From the NCBI RefSeq assembly GCF_018780385.1, contig NZ_JADMJO010000014.1, positions 115,137-179,136 of the forward strand: a stretch of 64,000 bases of DNA. Direction: 5' to 3'. Each line of letters opens with the position of its first letter. The first letter of the stretch is position 1. Source of the DNA: Hydrogenophaga sp. (GTDB lineage Bacteria > Pseudomonadota > Gammaproteobacteria > Burkholderiales > Burkholderiaceae_C). The notes under the pieces were generated by a model, which was given only the letters and a program-made list of their open reading frames with translations, was not told the origin of the DNA and did no database searches. Positions 1 to 8,509 of the stretch are shown here, one piece after another. The position numbers and the translations under genes were made by a program.

Positions 1-1107
1 ATGCAGCCACGAACCAGTCAGGCATTTCCGTTTCAGTGGTTGTTCGGCACCTCGGCAGGCGCACTCAACGCGGCCTACCTGGGCAGCATCGCCCTGCAAG
101 GCCTGCCTGCACTGCCGCAGCTTGCAACCTTCTGGATGGGGCTGCGCTCGGAGCAGGTCTACCGGCTGGAAGCGCCGGGCTGGGTGCGCGCCAACCGGTT
201 GGTGGCAGGCTGGACGCTGGCGCGTCAGGTCAAGCGCCACCGCGCGCTGCTCGACACGCTGCCGCTGGTGAACACACTGCACCGGGCGATCGATCTGCCG
301 GGCCTGGAGTCCGCGCTGGAGCAAGGTGCCATCCACGCGCTGGGCGTGACCGCCTCCAGCTACACGAGCGGCGAACACTGGACCTTTTGCCAGACCCGCA
401 CCGGGAACTCGGTGCAGCCGTGGCACCGCCCGGGACGCCGGGCCGCATTCCACCCGATCACGATCGAACACCTGATGGCGTCCAGCGCCATCCCTTTCCT
501 CTTTCCATCGGTGCCGCTGTGGGTCGAAGGCCACAAGGAGCACTTTGGCGATGGCTCGATGCGCCAGCTCTCGCCGCTGTCGCCCGCCATCCATTTCGGC
601 GCGCGGCGGGTGCTGGTGATCGGCGTCGGGCAGCCCCAACGCTCGGGCATGGTGGCGCGTGCGGCGGGCGACCCCACGGCGGGCACCATCGCCGGCCACG
701 CCATGGCCAGCGTGTTTCACGACACCTTGCAGGCCGATGTGGAGCAGGCCCAGCGCGTGAGCCAGACCTTGTCGCGTCTGCCCCCGGCTCTGGCCGCGGC
801 CCTGCCCTACCGTCCGGTCGACGTGCTGGCCATCCAGCCGAGCTTTTCGCTCGATGAGCTGGCGCGCAAGCACATCGGCGAATTGCCCGCGCCCACCCGC
901 AACACCTTGGCCGGGCTGGGCGCGCTGGACACCGCGCGCGGCGCGGCCGGCAGTGCTGCTTCGCTGGCCAGCTACCTGCTGTTTGAGCCGGGTTTCGTGC
1001 ATGCACTCATCGAGCTCGGCGAACACGATGCCTGGCGCCGAAAGGACGAACTGATGCGTTTCATGGCGCCTCACGCACCGCTTCCAGAAACAGTGTCGGT
1101 GCCATAA
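1..1107 (+). CDS. Patatin-like phospholipase, 5' end cut by window edge
   Basis: Patatin-family serine lipase/acyl hydrolase with a Ser-Asp catalytic dyad. The nucleophile elbow GTSAG lies at residues 16-20 (Ser18) of the visible part, and the Asp of the dyad lies in the motif FGDGS (Asp184), both typical of bacterial patatins. The family's N-terminal glycine-rich oxyanion motif normally sits about 30-40 residues before GTSAG and is missing here. The gene therefore almost certainly begins upstream of base 1, and the Met at base 1 is probably internal. No membrane segment is evident in the visible 368 residues. The stop TAA is followed after about 30 bases by the corA leader. The natural substrate cannot be told from sequence. 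Confidence 0.85.
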   Translation: MQPRTSQAFPFQWLFGTSAGALNAAYLGSIALQGLPALPQLATFWMGLRSEQVYRLEAPGWVRANRLVAGWTLARQVKRHRALLDTLPLVNTLHRAIDLPGLESALEQGAIHALGVTASSYTSGEHWTFCQTRTGNSVQPWHRPGRRAAFHPITIEHLMASSAIPFLFPSVPLWVEGHKEHFGDGSMRQLSPLSPAIHFGARRVLVIGVGQPQRSGMVARAAGDPTAGTIAGHAMASVFHDTLQADVEQAQRVSQTLSRLPPALAAALPYRPVDVLAIQPSFSLDELARKHIGELPAPTRNTLAGLGALDTARGAAGSAASLASYLLFEPGFVHALIELGEHDAWRRKDELMRFMAPHAPLPETVSVP

Positions 1108-1139
1108 TTCGCCGGTCGAATCCACCCACGGAGAGCCTC

Positions 1140-1193
1140 ATGGACAGCACGCCCCCCAGTTGCGTGCTTTCAGCCACCCCCGTCACCGTCTGA
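1140..1193 (+). CDS. Candidate 17-codon leader peptide upstream of corA
   Basis: A short frame, ATG to TGA, encodes MDSTPPSCVLSATPVTV, with a Pro-Pro pair at codons 5-6 and a third Pro at codon 14. It is preceded by GGAGAG (1130-1135) four bases before the ATG, a credible ribosome binding site. Its last codons overlap the left arm of a long inverted repeat (1164-1176). Proline-containing leader ORFs precede Mg2+ transporter genes in enterobacteria (mgtL, corL in Salmonella), where slow translation of proline codons couples Mg2+ level to transcription elongation. The same role here is inference. It is too short to score by composition. Confidence 0.4.
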   Translation: MDSTPPSCVLSATPVTV

Positions 1194-1246
1194 CCGCTGC
1201 GCCTGGCGCAGCCCACTGGATCGGGCGGTCCGCTGGCTGAAAGCAC
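1164..1246 (+). promoter_or_regulatory. Structured 5' leader of corA
   Basis: A perfect 13-bp inverted repeat pairs 1164-1176 (GTGCTTTCAGCCA) with 1234-1246 (TGGCTGAAAGCAC). Its 57-base loop contains a second perfect hairpin, CTGCGC-CTG-GCGCAG (1196-1210). The left arm lies inside the candidate leader ORF, so ribosome position could decide whether the long stem forms. After the stem comes a C-rich, G-poor-in-places stretch with no U-run, so a Rho-type switch is more likely than an intrinsic terminator. Function is inferred only from this geometry and from the neighbour corA. Confidence 0.5.
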
Positions 1247-1315
1247 CCTACCCGCCTTCGGGCCCGCCTGCGCGGCCCCGCCCTTTCAGACAGCAGACTT
1301 CGCCGGGAGCGCTCC

Positions 1316-2302
1316 ATGCTCAACGTATTCACCCTGGCCAATGGCCGCCTCTTCCAGGAAGAGATCGAGTCGCTCGAAGAGCTGGCTCAATTCAAGCCGA
1401 TCTGGGTCGACCTGGAAGACCCCACGCCCGAAGAGCGCCGCTGGGTCAAGCAGCACTTCGGCCTGTCGATTCCCGAAGACGCGATGGACGAGGACATCGA
1501 GGAGTCGGCCCGTTTCTTCGAGGAAGACAACGGCGAGCTGCATGTGCGCTCCGACTTTTTGATCGACGACGAGGAAGACCCGCGCGCGGTGCGGGTGGCC
1601 TTCATCCTGAACGAGCACAACGACACCCTCAAAAGCCAGGGCGTGCTGTTCTCCATCCACGACGAGGACGTGCCGGTGTTCCGCCTGCTGCGCATGCGCG
1701 CGCGGCGCATGCCGGGGCTGATCGAGGACGCCAAGGACGTGCTGCTGATGCTGTTCGACGCCGATGCCGAGTACTGCGCCGACACGCTGGAAGACATCTA
1801 CGACGAGATCGAGACGGTGAGCAAGCAGGTGCTCAACAGCAACGCCTCGGACAACCTGCTGAGCGAGGCGCTCTCTGCCATCGCGCGCCACGAAGACATG
1901 TCGGGCCGCATCCGCCGCAACGTGATGGACACGCGCCGCGCGGTCAGCTTCATGATGCGCAGCCGCCTGCTGAGCGCCGAACAGTTTGAAGACGCGCGCC
2001 AGATCCTGCGTGACCTGGACTCACTCGACAGCCACACCGCTTTCCTGTTCGACAAGATCAACTTTTTGATGGACGCGACGGTTGGCTTCATCAACATCAA
2101 CCAGAACAAGATCATCAAGATCTTCTCGGTGGCCAGCGTTTCGCTGCTGCCGCCCACGCTGGTGGCCAGCAGCTACGGCATGAACTTCGCATTCATGCCC
2201 GAGCTGCAGTGGCACTACGGTTACCCGCTGGCGCTGGCGCTGATGGTGCTGTCAGCCGTGGTGCCGATGCTGTACTTCCGCAAGCGTGGTTGGTTGAGGT
2301 AG
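1316..2302 (+). CDS. corA: CorA-family magnesium/cobalt transporter
   Basis: Pentameric inner-membrane channel for Mg2+ (also Co2+/Ni2+). The 328-residue length is normal for CorA. A long acidic cytoplasmic domain (about residues 1-260, many Glu/Asp) is followed by two C-terminal transmembrane helices (about 262-286 and 303-321). The signature YGMNF is at 287-291, followed by the MPEL loop that forms the periplasmic selectivity region, and the protein ends in a basic tail. The ATG is preceded by GGGAGCG. About 120 bases of structured leader with a proline-containing mini-ORF precede it, suggesting expression is tuned by Mg2+. It is convergent with mtnN, the two stops being only 6 bases apart. 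Confidence 0.96.
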   Translation: MLNVFTLANGRLFQEEIESLEELAQFKPIWVDLEDPTPEERRWVKQHFGLSIPEDAMDEDIEESARFFEEDNGELHVRSDFLIDDEEDPRAVRVAFILNEHNDTLKSQGVLFSIHDEDVPVFRLLRMRARRMPGLIEDAKDVLLMLFDADAEYCADTLEDIYDEIETVSKQVLNSNASDNLLSEALSAIARHEDMSGRIRRNVMDTRRAVSFMMRSRLLSAEQFEDARQILRDLDSLDSHTAFLFDKINFLMDATVGFININQNKIIKIFSVASVSLLPPTLVASSYGMNFAFMPELQWHYGYPLALALMVLSAVVPMLYFRKRGWLR

Positions 2303-2308
2303 CGCGGC

Positions 2309-3064
2309 TCAGGGCTGTGTCAACAACGCGTCGATGATTGCGCTGCTGTAGCGGCTGGCCACTTCGCGCAGGAAACGCGGAAAGTCCACGTGCGCGGCGT
2401 CGTCGGCGCGGTCGGAGATGGTGCGCACCACCGCCAGCGGCACGCTGTAGTCGTGACATACCTGGGCGAAGGCCGCACCTTCCATTTCCACCGCGAGCGC
2501 CTCGGGCAACGCTTCGCACAGGGCTTGGCTTTCGGTGGTGGTCGAGACGAAGCGATCGCCGCTGATCAGCAGGCCTTGGTGGCAGCGTGGCGCTTGCAAG
2601 CCGAAGGCATTCAACACGTCGGTCCCGAACTGCGACGGCAGTGTGCGCAGCACCTGCTCGCTGGCGCGCAACAGCTGCGTGGTCAGCGCCGGGTCGGCGT
2701 CGAAGGTGGAGCGGCCATAACCGGGCACCTCGTGGCGCGGAAAGATGGGCGAGGCGTCCATGTCGTGCTGCAGAAACCGCTGCGCCACCACGACGTCGCC
2801 CACGTTGATGCCGTCCCCCAGACCGCCGGCCACGCCGGTGAACACGATGCGCTGCACGCCGAAGCGCTCGATCAGGGTGGTGGCCGTGGTGGCTGCGGCC
2901 ACCTTGCCAATACCGGAGAGCACGGCCACCACCTCGTGCCCGTGCAGGTGGCCGCGCCAGAACGTGCGCCCACCCACAGTTTGCTGCTGCTCGTCAGGCA
3001 TGAGCGCCAGCACGGCGGCCAGCTCTTCGTGCAGCGCGCTGACGAGGGCGGTGGGGCCTGCCAC
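2309..3064 (-). CDS. mtnN: 5'-methylthioadenosine/S-adenosylhomocysteine nucleosidase
   Basis: Hydrolyses MTA and SAH to adenine plus the thio-sugar, as part of methionine salvage and removal of SAM by-products in the cytoplasm. The 251 residues carry the nucleoside phosphorylase-like fold: VFTGVAGGLG early, the VEMEGAA ribose-binding motif, and the catalytic Asp in TISDRAD near residue 222. The start is GTG, overlapping the TAG stop of the upstream fadD by one base (TAGTG), so translation is probably coupled. Pfs homologues of about 230 residues make this slightly long, because of insertions near residues 110-160. Confidence 0.9.
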   Translation of the reverse strand: MAGPTALVSALHEELAAVLALMPDEQQQTVGGRTFWRGHLHGHEVVAVLSGIGKVAAATTATTLIERFGVQRIVFTGVAGGLGDGINVGDVVVAQRFLQHDMDASPIFPRHEVPGYGRSTFDADPALTTQLLRASEQVLRTLPSQFGTDVLNAFGLQAPRCHQGLLISGDRFVSTTTESQALCEALPEALAVEMEGAAFAQVCHDYSVPLAVVRTISDRADDAAHVDFPRFLREVASRYSSAIIDALLTQP

Positions 3065-4752
3065 TATTTCTTGTCGCGCAACTCGCGGCGCAGGATCTTG
3101 CCTACGGGGGTCTTGGGCAACTCGGTGCGGAACTCCACCACCTTGGGCTGCTTGTAGCCCGTGAGGTTGGCCTTGCAGTAGTCGCGAACCTGGGCCTCGG
3201 TCAGCGCCGCGTCCTTCTTGACGATCACCAGCTTGACCGCTTCACCCGACTTGTCGTCGGGCACACCGACCACGGCGCACTCCATCACACCGGGCAGCTG
3301 CGCCACCACGTCTTCCACCTCGTTGGGGTACACGTTGAAGCCGCTGACCAGCACCATGTCTTTCTTGCGGTCGACGATTTTGAAGTAGCCGCGCTCGTCC
3401 ATCACGCCCACGTCGCCGGTCTTGAAGTAACCATCCGGCGTCATGACCTTGGCGGTCTCGTCAGGCCGCTGCCAGTATCCCGCCATGACCTGCGGGCCCT
3501 TGATGGCGATCTCGCCGGGCTGGCCCAGTGGCACTTCGTTGCCATCGTCATCCAGGCACTTCATCCAGGTGTTGGGCAGGGGCAAGCCGATGGTGCCGCT
3601 GTAGGCGGTGCTTGTGGTCGGATTGCAGGTGGCCGACGGGCTGGTCTCGGACAAACCGTAGCCTTCGCAGATGGGGCAACCGGTCTTCTCCAGCCAGAGC
3701 TTGGCCACGGCGCCTTGCACCGCCATGCCGCCGCCCACCGAGACCTTGAGGTTGCTCCAGTTCACGGTGTTGAAGTCGGGGTGGTTGGCCAATCCGTTGA
3801 ACAAGGTGTTGACCGCGGGGAAGCTGTGGAAGGTCTGCTTGCTCAGCTCTTTCAAAACCGCCGGCAGATCGCGCGGATTGGGGATCAGGATGTTCATGGC
3901 GCCGGTGCGCATGCCCAGCATCATGTTCACCGTGAACGCGAAGATGTGATACAGCGGCAAGGCGCACACGCTGGTGGGCTGCTCACCCTCGGGCACACGC
4001 TTCATCACCGGCTCGTTCCACGCGTCGGACTGCAGCAGGTTGGCGATCACGTTGCGGTGCAGCAGCACCGCGCCCTTGCTCACGCCGGTGGTGCCGCCGG
4101 TGTACTGCAACACGGCCATGTCGTCGGGCTTGATGTCGGGACGCTTGAGCGTGCCGCGTGTGCCCTTGGCAATGGCTTCGTTGAAGCGCACGGCCTGGGG
4201 CAGGTTGAAGGCGGGCACCATCTTCTTGACGTTGCGCACCACGTAGTTCACCAGCGCGCCCTTGAGCAGGCCGAGCTGGTCACCCATGGCGGTGAGCACC
4301 ACGTGTTTCACCGGCGTGTTGGCAATGCATTGCTGCAAGGTGCTGGCGAAGTTCTCGATGATGACGATGGCCTTGGCGCCCGAATCCTTGAGCTGGTGTT
4401 CCAGCTCGCGCGGCGTGTAGAGGGGATTGACGTTGACCACCACCAGGCCCGCACGCAGGATGCCGGCCACCGCCACCGGGTACTGCGGCACGTTGGGCAT
4501 CATGATGGCCACACGATCGCCCTTGACCAGCCCCAGGCCCTGCAGATAAGCCGCGAAGGCCAGAGACAGGCTGTCGGTCTGAGCAAATGTGATCTGCTTG
4601 CCCATGAAGCTGTAGGCTGGCCGGCTGGCGAACTTGCCGAAGCTCTCTTCCATGAGGTGCACCAGCGAGCTGTATTGCGCCACGTCGATGTCGGCGGGCA
4701 CACCGGGTGAATACGAGCCCAGCCAGGGACGGTCGGCCGTTGAGTCGGTCAT
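3064..4752 (-). CDS. fadD: Long-chain fatty acid--CoA ligase
   Basis: ATP-dependent acyl-CoA synthetase of the ANL superfamily, activating long-chain fatty acids for beta-oxidation at the inner membrane. The AMP-binding motif YTGGTTGVSKG is near residue 217, the adenylation motif GYGLSET follows, and the C-terminal domain ends in the catalytic Lys motif PKTPVGKILRRELR. The whole sequence follows E. coli FadD closely (for example the NVNPLYTPRELEHQL block). I take the ATG at 4752, which has AGGAA six to eight bases upstream. An in-frame ATG at 4767 would add five residues but has no site. It forms a coupled pair with mtnN downstream. Confidence 0.95.
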   Translation of the reverse strand: MTDSTADRPWLGSYSPGVPADIDVAQYSSLVHLMEESFGKFASRPAYSFMGKQITFAQTDSLSLAFAAYLQGLGLVKGDRVAIMMPNVPQYPVAVAGILRAGLVVVNVNPLYTPRELEHQLKDSGAKAIVIIENFASTLQQCIANTPVKHVVLTAMGDQLGLLKGALVNYVVRNVKKMVPAFNLPQAVRFNEAIAKGTRGTLKRPDIKPDDMAVLQYTGGTTGVSKGAVLLHRNVIANLLQSDAWNEPVMKRVPEGEQPTSVCALPLYHIFAFTVNMMLGMRTGAMNILIPNPRDLPAVLKELSKQTFHSFPAVNTLFNGLANHPDFNTVNWSNLKVSVGGGMAVQGAVAKLWLEKTGCPICEGYGLSETSPSATCNPTTSTAYSGTIGLPLPNTWMKCLDDDGNEVPLGQPGEIAIKGPQVMAGYWQRPDETAKVMTPDGYFKTGDVGVMDERGYFKIVDRKKDMVLVSGFNVYPNEVEDVVAQLPGVMECAVVGVPDDKSGEAVKLVIVKKDAALTEAQVRDYCKANLTGYKQPKVVEFRTELPKTPVGKILRRELRDKK

Positions 4753-4901
4753 TCGGAATTTCCTCATTCTTGTGGATACAGCTGCCGCGCATTGTCTGTG
4801 GAAAGCAGGGCACGGGTCCTCGTGTTTTTCCCTTACGCGTGGGCTGGCAGGCTACCTCAAAACCGCATGGCAGGCTGCCGGACTGCTACAAGAACCAGAG
4901 A

Positions 4902-4919
4902 GCCGGTGTCGCGACCGGC
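4902..4919 (-). terminator. Possible terminator after the hybrid kinase gene
   Basis: GCCGGT (4902-4907) and ACCGGC (4914-4919) form a perfect 6-bp stem with a 6-base loop two bases beyond the stop codon of the minus-strand kinase gene. Reading the minus strand, the stem is followed by TCTCTGGTTCTT, a pyrimidine-rich but imperfect U-tract. The position fits a terminator; the weak T-run keeps confidence low. Confidence 0.4.
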
Positions 4920-4921
4920 AC

Positions 4922-7900
4922 TCACTTGGCCCGTGGTGTGTCCAGATGCTCGCCGATGGCCACGCAGGTCCGCCCGATCTCTGAAGCAAAGCGGGCGATC
5001 TCATCGGGGTCGCGCACCCCCGTTCGCAGGTGCTCCTCCAAATGGCTGGCGACCTGGGCGGCCGCCATCAGCGCCAGTGCCGAAGCGCTGCCCCGCGTCT
5101 TGTGCACATGACGAATGAGGTCCTCATTCCCCAACGCATCGGCACGCTGCGCCTCGTCCTCATGCTCCTGTACAAAGCGGTGGAGGTGGTGACGATAGTG
5201 CCCAAGGTCTTGCCACAGTTGCAATCCCACATTGAAGTCGACCAGCAACAGTTCACCAGAAGACACCGTGGACGTCCCTGGCGGCGGTGAATCGGCGGCC
5301 ATCCCTTCGCTCTCGACAAGGCCCCTGCCGAGGCGGAACAGCAGACGAACAAGGCCCTCGACATCAAACGGCTTGGTGACCACGGCGTCCATGCCAGCAC
5401 CCAGTGCTGCTTCCCGCTGCTCGTTGAAGGCACTGGCCGTCAACGCCACGATGGGCAAGGTCTCGCACCCCGGCAGTTGGCGGATCCGTGACGTCGCCTG
5501 CATCCCGTCCATTCCCGGCATCTGCAGATCCATCAGCACGATGTCGCACACACTCCGGTCGACCTGCAGGATGTCCACCGAGGTCTGTCCGTCGGCAGCC
5601 GTGATGACGGAAGCTCCGTGGCTGGCGAGAATGCTGCTGGCCAGCTCCCGGTTGGTGTCGTTGTCATCCACCACCATCACACGGATGCCCCGCAGGGGAG
5701 CGGACTCACTTCTCGTCTTGCCGTCCGTCTCCGGTGACCGACCGCAGCGACGCAGGGCTCTGTCGACACTTTCTCGAAGAGTTGAGGGCGTCACGGGCTT
5801 CACAAGCAACGCATCGAGCACCCCTTGGTCCACCAGCGATTCCAGAGCGAGCGCCTCCCGGGCGCGGGTCACCGCCACCAGCCCCAGGCTCCGTCCCGCC
5901 GTGGCGTCGCGGAGCTGGCGTGCCAGCGCAGGACCAGCGCCGTCGTCCGACCCCCATTCGATCAGGACCACATCCGCCACGGGGTCCACTCCGCGCCCGA
6001 CCACCGCCGGAGCACCCGCCTCGCCGATTGCCACATTGGACACGCCCCAGTCGAGCCGATGACAGATTTGAATCAGGTTGTCTCTGGTGCGCTCATGGGC
6101 CATCGCCAGCAACACCTGCCGCCGCGCAAACGCCTCGGACGCCGGCCACTCGCTATCAGTGGCCAGTCCGACCTCAACAGTGAACCTGAATGCGCTGCCA
6201 CGCCCCTTGGTGCTTTCCACAACGATCTCGCTGTGCATCAGCTCCACCAGTTGCTTGGAAATCGACAGGCCCAACCCGGTACCGCCAAAGCGCCGCGAGG
6301 TCGACACTTCGGCTTGCGTGAAAGGCTTGAAGAGGGACGCCACCTCTTCGCGGGTCATGCCGATGCCGGTGTCCTCCACCGAGAACCGCAGGGTGACGCG
6401 GTCGCGAACCTTGTCAATCACCCTGACCGACAGTTCAACGTGACCTTCGTGGGTGAACTTCAGCGCGTTGCCGGCCAGGTTGATGAGGACCTGCTCGATC
6501 CGGAATGCGTCGCCCACCAGGTGCTGGACTCCCATGGGCAGAGGCGCAACCAGCACTTCCACGGCCTTGCTCGAGACCACCGAACCCATGATGACGGCGA
6601 CGTTGTCGAGCACCTTTTGCAGATCGAACGGGGCGTGCTCGATCTTGAGCAAACCTGCCTCGATCTTGGAGAAATCCAGGATGTCGTTGATCAAATTCAG
6701 GAGCGAGTGACCGGCGCGTGCGATCTTTTCGAGTTTTTCTCGCGTGGAGATTTCGCGGGTTTCGCGCTCCGCCAGATACGCCATGCCCAGCACCGCGTTG
6801 AGCGGCGTGCGAATTTCATGGCTCATGTGGGCCAGAAACTCACCTTTGGCCCGCGATGCCGCCTCGGCCGCTTCACGCGCGCGTCGCTCGACCTCGGCAC
6901 GCCGCCTTTCCGTCTGGTCCAGCACGTACGTGACCCGCAACTGTTGTTCGCGGTCCAGCATGGCTGACCCCACCAGCACAGGAACCCGCCGTCCGTCGCG
7001 ATGGAGCAACTCCTTTTCGTAAGCGCCGCATGCGCCTGTGAGGCGGATCTCTTCTGCGGTTCGTTGGTCGGCCTCTTCATGGCCCGGCGGTGTCAGATGG
7101 TTCCAGCGCACGTGGCCAGTCAACAGGTCGGAGCGCGAGTAACCCAGCATGTCGAGGAAGGCGTCGTTGGCCGCTTCAATGCGCCCGTCGTCATGCCAGA
7201 ACAGCACGCCGATGATGTTGGACTCCACCAGACGATGGATCCGGTCCTGGTGGGCGCGCAATTCGCCGATGTCCCGCCCCACCAGAAGCACGCTGCCGAC
7301 ACGATTCAGGCTGTCGAACTCGGGGGTGAGACTGACCAGAAAGCACGCCGGGCGACCCTTTGTGTCGGTCCAGCTCAACTCCATGTGCTGCGGCTCACCC
7401 CGTCGAAGGCAAGCACGCATCCGGTGCTGGAGCTCTTCGCCCGGTGTCGATCCCAAGCAATCCCCCGGCGTCATCCCGATCAACTCGGCGGGCTCACGGT
7501 GCGTGCGTTCGGCGAGCGCGGGATTCGCGTAGAGGCAGCAAGAACTGGCATCGAACCGCGCGATGAGGTCGGGCGAGTTCTCGACCAATGTGCGGAACTG
7601 GCGCTCCTTTTCTTCGAGCGCCTCCTGCAGGGCCAGTCGGGCCGAGACATCACGCGAAACGGTGATGAAGTGCGGCGCCTCTCCTTCGCCCATCGGCATT
7701 TTGGAAACCGACAGTTCGTACCAATGCCGCCCCTGGGCGGTGTCGACAGAGATCACTTTGCCGAACGAAAGGCCTCTTTCGTCGGCCTCGCGAAACGCCG
7801 CCTTGGCGATCGCTGCACTGGCGGGCGAAAGCACCTCGTCAAGCGTACGCCCCAGCATGAAATCTCGCGACGACGCGAGCAGTTCAGGGTTCTTCGTCCA

Positions 7901-8401
7901 CGTGTTGAGGTAGCGCCCCTCAGCGCTGCCCTCAAACAGAAAGTCCGGAAAGGCATCAACAATGCCCTGCACGAACGCGAGGGTTCGCTTCAACTCCTGC
8001 TCGACATCCCCACGCGGATTGAGTTCGCCGGAGGACAGCACCAGGAAGCGCTGTTCGCGCAGTGTCAGCCCCTGAAGACGGAAGTTCGTCGCAACGCGAC
8101 GACCATCTGCGGCTTCGTGCCACGACTGCCATTGAGTTGAAGCGCCGGGTCGCCAGCGAGGATGCGCAGCATCCGACCATTCCCGCCAGAGGGCCGCGTC
8201 GATGTCGTGAACGCTCGCCTGCAACAGCTGCTGGCGATCACAGCCACGCCATTGGCACGCCGCGTCGTTCGCGAACACAACTCTGCCGGCTTCGTCGGCG
8301 ATCATGATCACCGACGGATAGGCATTGAGCCATCCGAGCAGCAACGCCGGCACCGGGTCGGACATCGCGTCTGCAGAGGCGGGTGGGTTCCAATGTTCCA
8401 C
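4922..8401 (-). CDS. Hybrid sensor histidine kinase with four PAS, two receivers and Hpt
   Basis: A 1159-residue phosphorelay sensor without clear membrane segments, so probably cytoplasmic. Order: PAS-like regions (about 20-130, 140-260, 265-385, 388-505); HisKA with H-box AHMSHEIRTPL (His528); HATPase with N-box around 641-645 and GTGLGLSI near 707; a degenerate receiver (about 760-890) with Glu815 where the phospho-Asp should be; a canonical receiver (905-1025, Asp958, Lys1010); and a C-terminal Hpt with His1100 in HKTRGSA. The GTG start is supported by GAGGGA just upstream; an ATG 36 bases in has no site. No dedicated response regulator lies beside it. The signal sensed is unknown. Confidence 0.93.
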   Translation of the reverse strand: MEHWNPPASADAMSDPVPALLLGWLNAYPSVIMIADEAGRVVFANDAACQWRGCDRQQLLQASVHDIDAALWREWSDAAHPRWRPGASTQWQSWHEAADGRRVATNFRLQGLTLREQRFLVLSSGELNPRGDVEQELKRTLAFVQGIVDAFPDFLFEGSAEGRYLNTWTKNPELLASSRDFMLGRTLDEVLSPASAAIAKAAFREADERGLSFGKVISVDTAQGRHWYELSVSKMPMGEGEAPHFITVSRDVSARLALQEALEEKERQFRTLVENSPDLIARFDASSCCLYANPALAERTHREPAELIGMTPGDCLGSTPGEELQHRMRACLRRGEPQHMELSWTDTKGRPACFLVSLTPEFDSLNRVGSVLLVGRDIGELRAHQDRIHRLVESNIIGVLFWHDDGRIEAANDAFLDMLGYSRSDLLTGHVRWNHLTPPGHEEADQRTAEEIRLTGACGAYEKELLHRDGRRVPVLVGSAMLDREQQLRVTYVLDQTERRRAEVERRAREAAEAASRAKGEFLAHMSHEIRTPLNAVLGMAYLAERETREISTREKLEKIARAGHSLLNLINDILDFSKIEAGLLKIEHAPFDLQKVLDNVAVIMGSVVSSKAVEVLVAPLPMGVQHLVGDAFRIEQVLINLAGNALKFTHEGHVELSVRVIDKVRDRVTLRFSVEDTGIGMTREEVASLFKPFTQAEVSTSRRFGGTGLGLSISKQLVELMHSEIVVESTKGRGSAFRFTVEVGLATDSEWPASEAFARRQVLLAMAHERTRDNLIQICHRLDWGVSNVAIGEAGAPAVVGRGVDPVADVVLIEWGSDDGAGPALARQLRDATAGRSLGLVAVTRAREALALESLVDQGVLDALLVKPVTPSTLRESVDRALRRCGRSPETDGKTRSESAPLRGIRVMVVDDNDTNRELASSILASHGASVITAADGQTSVDILQVDRSVCDIVLMDLQMPGMDGMQATSRIRQLPGCETLPIVALTASAFNEQREAALGAGMDAVVTKPFDVEGLVRLLFRLGRGLVESEGMAADSPPPGTSTVSSGELLLVDFNVGLQLWQDLGHYRHHLHRFVQEHEDEAQRADALGNEDLIRHVHKTRGSASALALMAAAQVASHLEEHLRTGVRDPDEIARFASEIGRTCVAIGEHLDTPRAK

Positions 8402-8509
8402 AGTCCCTCACGTCCTGCGCTTTGGAAATCTCAGTCTAAGTCAGGTTGGAACCGGCCGCCATCCCATGCACGCCTCACCCTTCGCGCCATCGCCCCGATC
8501 AGGCGCCCC

